A DNA stretch of 61,440 nucleotides from an uncultured Muribaculaceae bacterium. GTDB taxonomy: Bacteria > Bacteroidota > Bacteroidia > Bacteroidales > Muribaculaceae. The stretch lies in contig CAMWIJ010000008.1 in assembly GCA_947174275.1 (NCBI GenBank), forward strand, positions 1-61,440, in the 5' to 3' direction. A model generated the notes under the pieces. It was not told the DNA's origin. It did no database searches and saw only the letters and a list, made by a program, of their open reading frames with translations. A program made the translations under genes and the position numbers. This document shows, one piece after another, positions 45,035 through 54,695 of the stretch. Numbering within the stretch: the stretch's first letter is position 1; every line of letters begins with the position of its first letter.

Positions 45035-46591
45035 TCAAAAATTATTATTGATCTTTATGCTCTCGCTGATGTCTTTTGGTCCACCATCGCCTAAACGCTG
45101 ATCAAGCTTTGCCTTAAGACCGTTAAGCCCAAGTTCTCCTGCTTTTTTGGCTAATGACTTTATCTTTGCTTTATAATCTTCTAAACTGGTTTCTTCGTTT
45201 AAGCCGCGGATATATCCTACAACATCATTTATAAAATCAACTTTTTCCTTAAACTCGCGGTAGCCGGCCTGTTTGTCATAGTTCGTATGTCTGCGATGTA
45301 TTTTCCGGAACCGGTCGAATGAAAGATTTTCGGCTTTATTGATGGCGGCTTTGTCTGAGTTATAATTTTTGAGCAGTTCTGCATTGACATCCGGGTTCGC
45401 CTTATTTCCACTATCTTTGTCCTGATTAAGAAGTTTATCCGACGGATCTGTCTCTTCGGGATTTTTTCCGTCAGTTGTTTCCGGCGTTTCCTCTCCATTG
45501 TCAGTGCCGTCAGCGCCTGTCTCTGCTTCGTCAGGATTGTCACCGTCAGGGGCTTCGGGATTGTTGTCCCCGTCTTGATTTTTTGGAGTCTCGATCCGAT
45601 TATTCTCTTTAGGCTTCTGTGGCTTTTCATCCTTTGGTGAGAAAAACAGCACGTAAGCAAGCACCGCGAGCACCGCTATAGTGCCGGCTGCTATCAGTAT
45701 ATATGGCTTCTTGCTTCCTGACGTCGCTCTCTTTTCGGTCAACTCTGAGGTCTCGACAGTCGGTTTTACTACCGGCTTCAGCTTTGGCTGCATGTTGAGA
45801 TATATTATCTGCGCCTCGTCGTCTACAGCTATCCCGGGCATACGTGTGTCGCGGGCCTGCGCTATCGAGAATGTCGCGGATACTGATTCATGGCTTGCAG
45901 TTTCCGGCAGAGTTATCGTCACCGTCTTGTTCGGATCTGAAAGTGTCTGACCGGTCTGTCGGCCGTTGACATATATCTTGTAGCTGCGCCATATCTTGGC
46001 CGGAATATTGAGTGTCGACACATATTGCGACGGATCGCTTACCGGCACAAGCACCACCTGGCCGTAACGGCTGAACTCTCCGCGCATCGGGTCGTTGAGC
46101 AGGTCGCTGATATGCTCCGGTGTCATGAAAAGATAAGCCATCGATGTAGTGTCATCGCTTGTCGCCACCGTTTTGTAGGGATAACGCGACACCTTGTGCG
46201 CGGCTATGATTTCTTCAAACGGCTGCGCCATATCGTTGCGCGCCATGAAGTGATACATGCTCCCGTCGTAGGTCATGCACATGCTCTTGTAGGCGTTCTG
46301 CAGCTCGATAAGCATATTGAACAGACCCTCCACATGCTCCTTCACCGGAACTGACACCGATATATACAGTGTACCCTCCCGGTTGGAGTCGCACGGTGTT
46401 ACATTCTTGCACACTATCGTGTAGACGCTTTTGTCATGAAGGTGACGGATCACTATGAAATCCGTTGCTCCCTTTGTGCCGGGATACTGCGCGTCGATTA
46501 CCGGAAATCTGTTGTCTCCGATGCTCACCAGGTCATTGCCTATCCCCTCGTTGGTGCGCTTGTTGCCTTTTATTTTTAATGATACGGCCAT
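45035..46591 (-). CDS. Single-pass membrane protein with cytoplasmic head, SrfBC-like cluster
   Basis: 518 residues. The N-terminal 280 residues form a mixed alpha/beta cytoplasmic-type domain without a signal peptide. One membrane helix follows at about 298-316 (YILIAAGTIAVLAVLAYVLFF). Next is a long Asp/Glu/Asn-rich low-complexity stretch (about 325-395), and a helical C-terminal domain of about 110 residues ends the protein. The topology suggests a link from the cytoplasmic NTPases to the periplasmic helical proteins encoded next. I do not recognise the N-terminal fold; a structure search would be needed. Confidence 0.72.
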   Translation of the reverse strand: MAVSLKIKGNKRTNEGIGNDLVSIGDNRFPVIDAQYPGTKGATDFIVIRHLHDKSVYTIVCKNVTPCDSNREGTLYISVSVPVKEHVEGLFNMLIELQNAYKSMCMTYDGSMYHFMARNDMAQPFEEIIAAHKVSRYPYKTVATSDDTTSMAYLFMTPEHISDLLNDPMRGEFSRYGQVVLVPVSDPSQYVSTLNIPAKIWRSYKIYVNGRQTGQTLSDPNKTVTITLPETASHESVSATFSIAQARDTRMPGIAVDDEAQIIYLNMQPKLKPVVKPTVETSELTEKRATSGSKKPYILIAAGTIAVLAVLAYVLFFSPKDEKPQKPKENNRIETPKNQDGDNNPEAPDGDNPDEAETGADGTDNGEETPETTDGKNPEETDPSDKLLNQDKDSGNKANPDVNAELLKNYNSDKAAINKAENLSFDRFRKIHRRHTNYDKQAGYREFKEKVDFINDVVGYIRGLNEETSLEDYKAKIKSLAKKAGELGLNGLKAKLDQRLGDGGPKDISESIKINNNF

Positions 46592-46618
46592 ATCTCGATA
46601 TTGTTGTATGACTTATAT

Positions 46619-46712
46619 AGAGTGTTTGGATTTAAATCATAAAAGACCTCAGGATTATTTTACTTTCATTCTATATTATTGTTAATACAGTTTAAATTCA
46701 AACGCTCTCTTA
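46619..46712. repeat. Repeat family 2, complete copy with inverted arms
   Basis: Left arm AGAGTGTTTGGATTTAAAT (46619-46637) and right arm GTTTAAATTCAAACGCTCT (46690-46708) are inverted with 16 of 19 matches, about 90 bp overall. It fills most of the gap between the GTPase-like and single-pass protein genes. Confidence 0.75.
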
Positions 46713-46742
46713 CTTGTTTTATCCTGTGATGAGCTGCTTGTG

Positions 46743-48455
46743 TCAGCTCATCTTTTTCTGTATGTTGTTGAAAAATCCTTTCTCTTTACGCCCCTGAGCC
46801 ATCGATGTCACTATATTCATCAGCTTGTCGGCATCGTAGGAGTCATATTCGAAAAGATCGCCGACATGAAACTCTCCGAGGCTGAACGTGAACAGCGACG
46901 GCTGATAGTCGGTCGACTTGTTGATTGAATACGACTTGCAGATGTCGCGCAGGGTCATGATTGTCTTGCCATACAGGCTTCTGATACGCTCAACCGCTAT
47001 TTTGTCTCTCTCCTCGCGGCTGCCAAGCGTGTCGGCCTTCGTCAGTATGAAATGTATCGCATTGGTGTTCTTCAGCACCTTCGGATTTTTTATCAGCATG
47101 TTCACCATCTTTGTTATGATGATATCCTGCTCCACGATGCGTGTGATCGGCGATCCGTCCTTAAGCGTCGACGACAGTTTTATCAGGCCGTCGGCCGTCG
47201 GGTCGATCACGATGAATATGATTTTGCGGTTGTCGCTCGTAAGCAGTTTGGTGGCGCCGGTACCCATATCCTCGAAATCAACGAGATTTTCCGGATTGAG
47301 CGCTATCTTCATCGCAAATTCCTCGCCCGACATCTCGATGAGATTGATAGGGTAGGTGGTCTCGCTCTTGTCTCTGTACACCACTCCCTGTATCTGGGCC
47401 ACGAAGTTGCCGTAAGTTCGACCCGGCGCCTTGTTGTGGCGGCGATAGATGCTCAGGTTGTCGGCGTATGTTCCCCCAGGGCCTGACGCGGCATTGTCAT
47501 ATACAAAATTGCGCGACCCTAAAAGTCCCATAAGCACACATGTCTTGCCCGACGACGGTATGCCGAAAAGAAACACATCGGTCGCACCCTTCGATATCTC
47601 CGGATTTGAATTCTCGTTCTGCTCTATCGAGGGCAGCTCGGGCGAATTGTAGAGCATGTCGAAGGTTCCTTCTGTGCACACGCCGTGGGCTATAAGTTCA
47701 TGCTTCGTGAAGATTTCCTCATCGATAAGCAGCTTCAGAAAATCCACTTTATACGTTCCCGGATTTTCAAGCATCTTGACTATCTCCTTGCGTTTCAGCT
47801 CCTGCAGCATCTCGGTGGCACGCGGTACAAACGGAGAGTGACTTTCCTCCTGTATATAGTCTGACAGGGTCACGAGGTCGGCGTCGGTCGATACCCCTTT
47901 CCATAACTCCTGCGCTCCGAGCATGTCTTGAGCCTCCATACGGTGCAGGCCGTTGGGAAATTCCTGGATATAGCGGTTTATCTGCATGGCGTTGTCCTTA
48001 TCGGTCAGCGCCCACACGAGATTGTCGATTTCCGTCTCGTGGGAGGTCGACGGATACTTGCGGCGGTGCGTCAGAAGCGCGGTGACCGACCCCTTGTCGG
48101 CCGACTCCCAGTCGCTGCGTTCGGTTTCGGCTGTCATCGATGAAAACTGCCTGCGTGCCTGCTCCACGAGCGCTCCGTTGCCGGCATACGATCCGAAGCG
48201 CGATATGAAGTCTGACAATGCGGCTACAAGCGCCCCGCTGTCTCCTTGTCCCATCGCTTCGATTTCCTTCCATCTGTTGACTGCCTCCTGACTCGGTATG
48301 CTCGACAGTTCCTTCTCTATGGCCTTGTATTTCGGCGTATCCTTATATTTCGCAAGGTCATCAGGAAATTGTATCAGCCCCTGGGTTATATATTTTTTTA
48401 TCTGCTCGACGCTCTGTGACATTACCATGTTCACTTGCTGCTCTGTGAGTGCCAT
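46743..48455 (-). CDS. P-loop GTPase-like protein of the SrfBC-like cluster
   Basis: 570 residues, no signal peptide, predicted cytoplasmic. The N-terminal 285 residues are helical, with repeats like those of TPR-type scaffolds. The C-terminal domain is a P-loop NTPase: Walker A GIPSSGKT (residues 298-305), a Walker B-like strand INLIEMSGEE (about 370-379), IIFIVIDPTADG, and LTKADTLG (471-478), equivalent to the NKxD guanine-specificity motif. It is therefore GTPase-like rather than AAA. It carries no recognised effector. Flanked on both sides by repeat family 2 elements. Confidence 0.8.
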   Translation of the reverse strand: MALTEQQVNMVMSQSVEQIKKYITQGLIQFPDDLAKYKDTPKYKAIEKELSSIPSQEAVNRWKEIEAMGQGDSGALVAALSDFISRFGSYAGNGALVEQARRQFSSMTAETERSDWESADKGSVTALLTHRRKYPSTSHETEIDNLVWALTDKDNAMQINRYIQEFPNGLHRMEAQDMLGAQELWKGVSTDADLVTLSDYIQEESHSPFVPRATEMLQELKRKEIVKMLENPGTYKVDFLKLLIDEEIFTKHELIAHGVCTEGTFDMLYNSPELPSIEQNENSNPEISKGATDVFLFGIPSSGKTCVLMGLLGSRNFVYDNAASGPGGTYADNLSIYRRHNKAPGRTYGNFVAQIQGVVYRDKSETTYPINLIEMSGEEFAMKIALNPENLVDFEDMGTGATKLLTSDNRKIIFIVIDPTADGLIKLSSTLKDGSPITRIVEQDIIITKMVNMLIKNPKVLKNTNAIHFILTKADTLGSREERDKIAVERIRSLYGKTIMTLRDICKSYSINKSTDYQPSLFTFSLGEFHVGDLFEYDSYDADKLMNIVTSMAQGRKEKGFFNNIQKKMS

Positions 48456-48488
48456 ATAGTAGTATGCTTGTTTTTAAATTGGTTTCTT

Positions 48489-48542
48489 AGCGAGTGTTAG
48501 GATTGAAATATATACATAGTTTTTAATTCAAACACCATCTTA
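48489..48542. repeat. Repeat family 2, short copy
   Basis: AGCGAGTGTTAGGATTGAAAT and the inverted TTTTAATTCAAACACCATCT form diverged arms in the gap between two cluster genes. Confidence 0.6.
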
Positions 48543-48560
48543 CAGTTCGGTTGCGTAGTT

Positions 48561-49544
48561 TTACAGGCGGTTTACTCCGTCATATTCCATGATGTTCTGT
48601 CCGTCGCCTATCTCTGTTTTCTCCGACCGCGGTGTCATCATATATTGCACTGCAATCATAGCGATTATAACAATATATATAATGATGTTCACTACATTGA
48701 TCGGCCCGGTTGTGGTGATGCTCTTCTCGAAAACGAGTTCGGGCTCGCCTATTGTCACCGTCTGATTGGCATTGCTCAGCTCATACACTCCGTCGTTGTA
48801 GACGATTACCGGAAGTTTCCCTGACTGCGACCGCTTTGTCAGATTGTCGGCGATGGCGGGCGCCAGTTCACCGGGCACCTTCGACTGACGGCCTACAGCC
48901 ATCACGTCCCACACTTTCACATCGGCGGCCCATTCGGCTATCAGCGAGTCGGCATTATGCTTATAGGTGAGATAGGGTGCCATTCCCTCCGCGCCTGTGT
49001 CGCCAAGCAGCAGGCGCCGCTCATTGAGCATCCAGCTTTCGATATCCTCGTAATTCTTTATGGCTGCCGCCTCGTAATAGTCTCTGACATTGATGTCGCT
49101 TTCCTCTCCGAATGCGTTCTGAAGTCCGGTAGTGGTGACTGCAAGTGCCGAACGCTCGGCTTCCTCGTAGCTGCGAAACATTCCACGCAGATTGTCAGCA
49201 TCAGCCGCAGCCGCTTTCTGAAGCTCCTCTTTGTGCGACATGACATCGAAAAAATGCATCACATAGCGGGCCGGATACACTGCCGCTGCCACAAACACCA
49301 CAAGCGCGGCAATCTCGACTTTCTTCCACCTGGTGAAGTCTGTGTCGGCTTTTTTGCAATACACGGCTGCTCCGAGCAGCAGACTCATCACAATCACTGT
49401 CGCCACCGCTATGCCGGCCGCAGCTCCGAGATTGCCCGATGTGAGCATCAGTGCTCCCATAAACGTGAAAAATCCAAGCAGTGCAAGCCCTGCCAGTGAT
49501 ATGATATTGCCTATGCCTATCCGGCCTTTCTTCTCCGTTGTCAT
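48561..49544 (-). CDS. Four-helix membrane protein of the SrfBC-like cluster
   Basis: 327 residues. Three membrane helices lie near the N-terminus (about residues 12-33, 39-61 and 76-96). A soluble region of about 170 residues with helical charged segments (EEAERSALAVTTTGLQNAFG, WMLNERRLLLGDT) follows. The last membrane helix (INVVNIIIYIVIIAMIAVQYMM) is near the C-terminus. The large loop would face the periplasm. No family recognised. It follows the protease gene and precedes the GTPase-like gene. Confidence 0.72.
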   Translation of the reverse strand: MTTEKKGRIGIGNIISLAGLALLGFFTFMGALMLTSGNLGAAAGIAVATVIVMSLLLGAAVYCKKADTDFTRWKKVEIAALVVFVAAAVYPARYVMHFFDVMSHKEELQKAAAADADNLRGMFRSYEEAERSALAVTTTGLQNAFGEESDINVRDYYEAAAIKNYEDIESWMLNERRLLLGDTGAEGMAPYLTYKHNADSLIAEWAADVKVWDVMAVGRQSKVPGELAPAIADNLTKRSQSGKLPVIVYNDGVYELSNANQTVTIGEPELVFEKSITTTGPINVVNIIIYIVIIAMIAVQYMMTPRSEKTEIGDGQNIMEYDGVNRL

Positions 49545-49563
49545 GATTTTATTCGGTTTTCTT

Positions 49564-49585
49564 TAGAGAGTGTTTGGATTTAAAT
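49564..49585. repeat. Repeat family 2, single arm
   Basis: TAGAGAGTGTTTGGATTTAA in the 63-bp gap after the protease gene. Only one arm is visible. Confidence 0.6.
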
Positions 49586-49607
49586 CAAATTAAGACTGAG
49601 AGTTTTT

Positions 49608-51695
49608 TCAGAATGTAACATTGCTTCTTACAAGGAAATAACTGCCACCGCTGCTTTCCCCGTTGTAATACGACCGGCATTTGAGCATGCCGTTCTCTCC
49701 GCGGCTGCACTCTATGGCGACTTCTGCAAACGGACGCGCGCATGACCCCGAGGCTACGCCCTGCTGCCTGATGACGAGTTTGTCGTTGCTCAGTGTGCTC
49801 CTGAAGGGTGCGCTATACATACAGCCGCCGTCGGTCTTGTAGTAGATTGTGCCGCCGTTGATGGAGTTGAACTTCAGAAATATGTGAGTCATCTCGCCGG
49901 TCGGTTCGCCGGTCTCAGAGTCGGTGACAATTCGTTCTTCCGTAGTCTGCCACGTGCCGGTGATGCTGTTGGGATTTTCCTTTATCTTGTCGTAATTGGC
50001 AACATTGGCCGCGGCCTGTTCGAGTGCGTCGCGCACCTGTATCAGTTTGCCTATATGACCGTCGCGGTCAACTGTCTTGCCGGTCTTGTCAAGTATCTCT
50101 TTTATCTGGCTGTTGGTCAGATTTGGATTGACCGATTTCATCAGAGCCACGGCTCCCGACACAATCGGCGCAGCCATTGAGGTGCCCGGGCTGAACCCGT
50201 AACCGTTGGCGGGCGCGGCGCTGTAGATTGCGACTCCCGGCGCGGAGATGTCGGAATAGTTGACACCCTGCGACGCGTAGTTGCCGAAATTGCTGAACGA
50301 TGCCTTCTTGAGCTGCTGGTCGACGGCGCTCACCCTGATAGTGCTCTCGCTGCGCTTCGTCTCGTCCATGCCTGAAAGCACATTGAAGTTGCCTGCAGCC
50401 CACACTATCGTGCAGTTCTTCTTGTCGGCAAGGTCAAACACATAGTCCCATACATCCTCCTGATATTTTCCCGCATTTTTGATGTATTCAAGCTGCTCTT
50501 CGAGCGGCACCTTGTCGGTGCCGTCAGGAAACACTGTGCCTATCGATATATTGACAACATCTGCCCCCTGGTTGATGGCATACAGCAACCCCTCGAGTAT
50601 CGAGATTGAACTCATGTCTTCACCGAGCGATATCGGCATCAGTTTGCATCCGGGAGCAAGACCGGCCGCTCCCTTGCCGTTGTTGAGCGCGCCCACCGCA
50701 AGCGCCGCGACATGCGTGCCGTGATAGATGGGTGCGTCCTCTTCGCGGCCGAAAGAGTAGGGGCGTGAAGGCGGAAGCACATTGCGTGATTTGCGCTCTA
50801 CGCTATAGGGCTTCACGATGCGTCCCTTCAGTTCGGGGTGAGTTATGTCGATATAGCTGTCGACCACTGCGACCACAACATCTTCAGAGCCTTTGGTGAT
50901 ATCCCATGCCTCGTAAGCCTGGATAGGTGCGAAGTGCCAGCTCTGACGGCGGTTCTTGAATGCCGGGTCGTTGTATGTGGCCGACGGAGCGGCGATATCG
51001 TTGAATATCACATCGTCAAATATCTTGTAGTCGATGTCCGTGATGCGCCCGCGTATATTCTCTTTTACAGTTTCACGCTCCGACGGATTGACTTTTATCT
51101 GTATCAGTCCGGCCTCGGGGTTGTAATAGTCGATTTTGACATTGTCACCCGGATAAAGCTGTTTGAGCTGACGGGCGAAATTGTTGAAATTCGACTCTGA
51201 GATATCAGCGAGTATGACATCTATGCGCGTGCCGTCAATCTGCTTGTATGGGTCATCGTCAGGCGTGATGATGTCACGCGGATCGACCGGTCTGATATAA
51301 TTCTCCTCCGGACGCGGAAGCTCCGGTATCGGATTGCGGAAATTGCCGTTGTTGCTCGGAAGCTCTTCTTCGAATATCTCGCGCAACTCCGGATTTTCCT
51401 TATAGAAACGTTCGTCTATCGTTCTGTCATCTTTGACATAATAGTCAGGTATCTTCACAACCTGATTGTTGATGACATCATCGTCGAGATTGTCATAATA
51501 GTTATCGTTGTGCACGATATCGATTGCATCAGAGTCATAGCTGTGGCTTTCCGGCAGCGACAGAAGCCACTTGAGCAATAGCAGAAATCCGAATAAAAGC
51601 GCCAGAAACAGCAGATAACGCCATATCAGACCGCCCACATGGCTGCGGCCATGCCCGTTACTATTGCTTTCGTTCTCGATATTGATTCGTTTCAT
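49608..51695 (-). CDS. Membrane-anchored S8 (subtilisin-like) serine protease
   Basis: 695 residues. One N-terminal membrane helix (about 23-45, IWRYLLFLALLFGFLLLLKW) anchors it with the protease outside the cytoplasm. An acidic spacer follows, then a prodomain-like alpha/beta segment (about 156-222). The S8 domain has Asp279 (VAVVDSYIDITHP), His325 (YHGTHVAALA), the oxyanion Asn436 (VWAAGN) and Ser506 (SPGTSMAAPIVSG). The usual Gly after the Asp motif is Tyr here. A C-terminal domain of about 125 residues is lipocalin-like and ends in an aromatic strand. Its place in the SrfBC-like cluster suggests an envelope effector or processing role. Confidence 0.88.
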   Translation of the reverse strand: MKRINIENESNSNGHGRSHVGGLIWRYLLFLALLFGFLLLLKWLLSLPESHSYDSDAIDIVHNDNYYDNLDDDVINNQVVKIPDYYVKDDRTIDERFYKENPELREIFEEELPSNNGNFRNPIPELPRPEENYIRPVDPRDIITPDDDPYKQIDGTRIDVILADISESNFNNFARQLKQLYPGDNVKIDYYNPEAGLIQIKVNPSERETVKENIRGRITDIDYKIFDDVIFNDIAAPSATYNDPAFKNRRQSWHFAPIQAYEAWDITKGSEDVVVAVVDSYIDITHPELKGRIVKPYSVERKSRNVLPPSRPYSFGREEDAPIYHGTHVAALAVGALNNGKGAAGLAPGCKLMPISLGEDMSSISILEGLLYAINQGADVVNISIGTVFPDGTDKVPLEEQLEYIKNAGKYQEDVWDYVFDLADKKNCTIVWAAGNFNVLSGMDETKRSESTIRVSAVDQQLKKASFSNFGNYASQGVNYSDISAPGVAIYSAAPANGYGFSPGTSMAAPIVSGAVALMKSVNPNLTNSQIKEILDKTGKTVDRDGHIGKLIQVRDALEQAAANVANYDKIKENPNSITGTWQTTEERIVTDSETGEPTGEMTHIFLKFNSINGGTIYYKTDGGCMYSAPFRSTLSNDKLVIRQQGVASGSCARPFAEVAIECSRGENGMLKCRSYYNGESSGGSYFLVRSNVTF

Positions 51696-51751
51696 TTTAT
51701 ATTCTTTTGGAGTAAGTCGTAAAATTTATTAGCGGGAGATTTATTTGCCGA

Positions 51752-54670
51752 TTACTTTATGATGCGCTCTATCAGTCGGCCCATGCGGTCGTTGGCTTCG
51801 ATGTCATAGTCTATGATCTGCCCCTTGAGCAGGAATGACACGATCATGAACTCCACCCATCTGAAATAATTGTTCTCAAACGCCTGTGTGACCCCGTCAG
51901 GTCTGTCTATAAGCTGGTCGAACATTTCGGTTAGTTCCTCGGATGTGTAATTCTCAGGATGCTCTTTTACTATATATTCGAGCGGGTCGAATTTCATCGG
52001 GTTGTCATCGATGAGGCGGGTGGCCGCGTCACGTTCTTCCTGACTGCGCTGCCCGTAACCGAGGTCGCCGATGAAGTCATTGATTTTCGACGCCATAAGG
52101 TCGGCTATCAGACTGAGGTTTACGCTGCTTACATTCATCACCTTCACATGCTCCTCGATAATTCTGTCAAGAGTCTCCTCAAGTCGCAGCTTGCGTGCCG
52201 TGAGCTCTATGTTGTCGACAAGCGCCGACATCTCTATCGGGTCAAACGAGCCGTTGTCGCAGAGCCTGTTGATGGCTTCCGGCTTCTTGATGGAGTCGGT
52301 CCACGCGTTATACACGCTTTCGGCTATGATGGCCGAATTGGTCTTGCGCTTGAAATTGCCTGCAAACAGTTTGCCGGCGTCAACTCCCTTGTCGGCGAGA
52401 AACGCCTCGGCGGCCTCGCGGTCAGGCAGATTGTAGCCCATCATGACGCATTCCCACTTCATCTCGTCGGTGGTGCAGCGGTCAAGACGGCGGCCGATAT
52501 CCTTGCGTATGATTTCATAATTGCGCGAGTCGTTGCGCGAGTCATTCATCTCCGACGAGTTGACAAGATCGTAAATGCAGTTGTAAAGCTCCTTTTCTGT
52601 TATCTGAAGCTCGCGTATCATGCGCCCGAAAAAGTAACTGTCGCGGTTGCACGCAAATATCAGCTCGCGGCGTATGGCGCACGCCTGGTTCATATCCTGG
52701 AGCAGCTGCGCCGCCGCATCGTTGGCGTGATAGTAGCTCTTGAGTATGTCGTAAAGCGATTTGCCTATGCTCTTCAGCGTCGAGGCTGTCAGTTCGCGGC
52801 GGGTCACCTCCATGTTGGCGGCCGCAACGGCAAGCTGCTCGAAAAGGTAGAGCGCGCCATCGTTGTTCTGTGTGGCCGCGACATCCCACGAGCATGCCGG
52901 ATTGGCGAAAAATTTGCGCGTGTGCTGACTCTCGATAAACGATGTTCTCATCCGTTCGTAATACTCGGCGTCCATCGCGGGCTTCTGTTCGCGGCCTGTC
53001 TCACGGAAGCCGGTATACAGATTGTTTCCCTTGCCCGTGTCGCCTGAATATTTGTAGTCGCGGAGCAGATATGTGTTCTTGAATGTCTCCCCCTCTGAAA
53101 TCCAGTTCTGAAACCACTCGGCGTCATTTCCGTGGATTACCTCTTTATACAGCACCACATTGAAGCGGTCGCTCCAGCGCTGGTCTATAGCCGTGCGGGA
53201 GTTGGCCACATCATCGGCATCTGCGTCGGCCATTGTCATGTCGATGTTGAATTTTGTCGCTATCAGGAAGAATGGCGACACTCCTCCGGTGAGACGCAGT
53301 GTGCGTGCGCGCTGCTGCGCCGAGTCTCCCACATACTGCTTTATCCAGTTCTCGATGGTTATGTAGAGTGTGTCATCGTTGCGCTGCGCGTTGTCGTGGC
53401 AAAACAGCAATATGTTTATCAGTCCGCAGTCGCTGTAGCGGTTAAACAGATATGCCACCTTTCCGCGCAGATACACGTTGGCGTCGTTTGTCATCGCGCT
53501 CTTGGCGTCGGTCTTGTCGAGATTTTCCTCCTTGAGCTGGTTGCGGGCGCGCGCTCCGGGGAAGTCAAGCAGGTCGGTGTGTCTGATTATGTCTTTCTTG
53601 AACGTTCCCTCCGGTAGCTTGGCTCTGACCGCCGGGTCGGTTATCATTGTCATGTCGTATGACAGTTCGGAGTTGAGAAAACGTTCCTCTACCTTAAACA
53701 CCGCCTCGGCGCACAATGCCGACAGCTCGCTCTTGTCATAACGCTCTATCACGCGGTTACCTCCTCCGGGTTCGGCTATGCAGACTTTTGTATACGCCGC
53801 TTCTTCATCTTTCTCTTTCTGTCCGAGCTCGTTGATGCGCTGCACCGACATGAGCGTCTGGTTGGTGTTGAGCACAGCTGATATTGGCAGATACACCGTC
53901 TTGGCATAGTTGAGGTTGCGCAGTGCGTCGCTGAGCCGCTGGAACAGACGCGTCAGCGTGGCATTCCGATGCCACAGCGGAGCGAATATGTCGCTCCACT
54001 CCGAGGCTTCCACTTTGCGGGCTATCAGGGCAACGCGCTCGAAATAGGGCGAACGTATAAGCGACTGCGTGCTTCCACCCGTGCAGCGTTGCAGATAATA
54101 TTTCATGTCGAGGATATCATCTTCCACCACCACCGGATTGGCGATAGGCTGTCGCTCCTTATATCGGTCGTAGATTTCCGTGGAGATATCTTTCAGCTCA
54201 TTGTCCGAATAGCTGCTGTAGTCGGTTATGTCGCTGTGGTAGCCGTCGCAGAGTATTGTTGCTATCTCGCTTATGCCGAGCAGTTTTATCATCACCGGAT
54301 ACTCCGCATTGTAACGTCCCGGCTCGTTGCCGAAGGTGGTGAAGCGGGTCACCACTCCCGTGGCTTCCACATTGTTGGTGATGGGGTTGATTTCCTTTAC
54401 GAAATCATATTCGCGCTCAGGCGTCTTGACCGTAAACGGCTTGCCGTTGTCGCTCAGCAGATTGGTGATTACGTATGACTTCCCTTTCTGGCTCTCTCCG
54501 TATGCCGCTATGGCCGGATTTTCAAGTTCGGTGGCGGCAAGTTTGCGCAGACGGCAACGCTCGCCCACAAGCTGGAGGAAGCGCTGCTCGTATTGCTCCG
54601 GTTTGTTCACCTTGAGCCACGCCAGGGCATCATTTATATTGTTGATCTGGGTCTGTATCGATTTTTTCAT
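51752..54670 (-). CDS. srfC: SrfC-like P-loop protein
   Basis: 972 residues, cytoplasmic. A Walker A-type loop GESQKGKS is at 58-65, followed by a switch-like segment (NNVEATGVVTRFTT) and a long helical body, giving a dynamin- or GTPase-like impression. The overall pattern and its position directly after SrfB (25-bp gap) match the SrfC 'virulence factor' family of the enterobacterial srfABC operon. Biochemical function of the family is not established. The start ATG 54670 (MKKSIQTQIN) is well placed. Several long antisense frames here are shadows. Confidence 0.8.
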   Translation of the reverse strand: MKKSIQTQINNINDALAWLKVNKPEQYEQRFLQLVGERCRLRKLAATELENPAIAAYGESQKGKSYVITNLLSDNGKPFTVKTPEREYDFVKEINPITNNVEATGVVTRFTTFGNEPGRYNAEYPVMIKLLGISEIATILCDGYHSDITDYSSYSDNELKDISTEIYDRYKERQPIANPVVVEDDILDMKYYLQRCTGGSTQSLIRSPYFERVALIARKVEASEWSDIFAPLWHRNATLTRLFQRLSDALRNLNYAKTVYLPISAVLNTNQTLMSVQRINELGQKEKDEEAAYTKVCIAEPGGGNRVIERYDKSELSALCAEAVFKVEERFLNSELSYDMTMITDPAVRAKLPEGTFKKDIIRHTDLLDFPGARARNQLKEENLDKTDAKSAMTNDANVYLRGKVAYLFNRYSDCGLINILLFCHDNAQRNDDTLYITIENWIKQYVGDSAQQRARTLRLTGGVSPFFLIATKFNIDMTMADADADDVANSRTAIDQRWSDRFNVVLYKEVIHGNDAEWFQNWISEGETFKNTYLLRDYKYSGDTGKGNNLYTGFRETGREQKPAMDAEYYERMRTSFIESQHTRKFFANPACSWDVAATQNNDGALYLFEQLAVAAANMEVTRRELTASTLKSIGKSLYDILKSYYHANDAAAQLLQDMNQACAIRRELIFACNRDSYFFGRMIRELQITEKELYNCIYDLVNSSEMNDSRNDSRNYEIIRKDIGRRLDRCTTDEMKWECVMMGYNLPDREAAEAFLADKGVDAGKLFAGNFKRKTNSAIIAESVYNAWTDSIKKPEAINRLCDNGSFDPIEMSALVDNIELTARKLRLEETLDRIIEEHVKVMNVSSVNLSLIADLMASKINDFIGDLGYGQRSQEERDAATRLIDDNPMKFDPLEYIVKEHPENYTSEELTEMFDQLIDRPDGVTQAFENNYFRWVEFMIVSFLLKGQIIDYDIEANDRMGRLIERIIK

Positions 54671-54695
54671 GATGTTGCGCTGATGCTGTGATTGG

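Noticed and set aside
51959-53047. 362-codon plus-strand frame inside the SrfC-like gene
   Set aside because: Antisense shadow of a gene with clear P-loop motif and family match; composition is typical of a reversed codon pattern.
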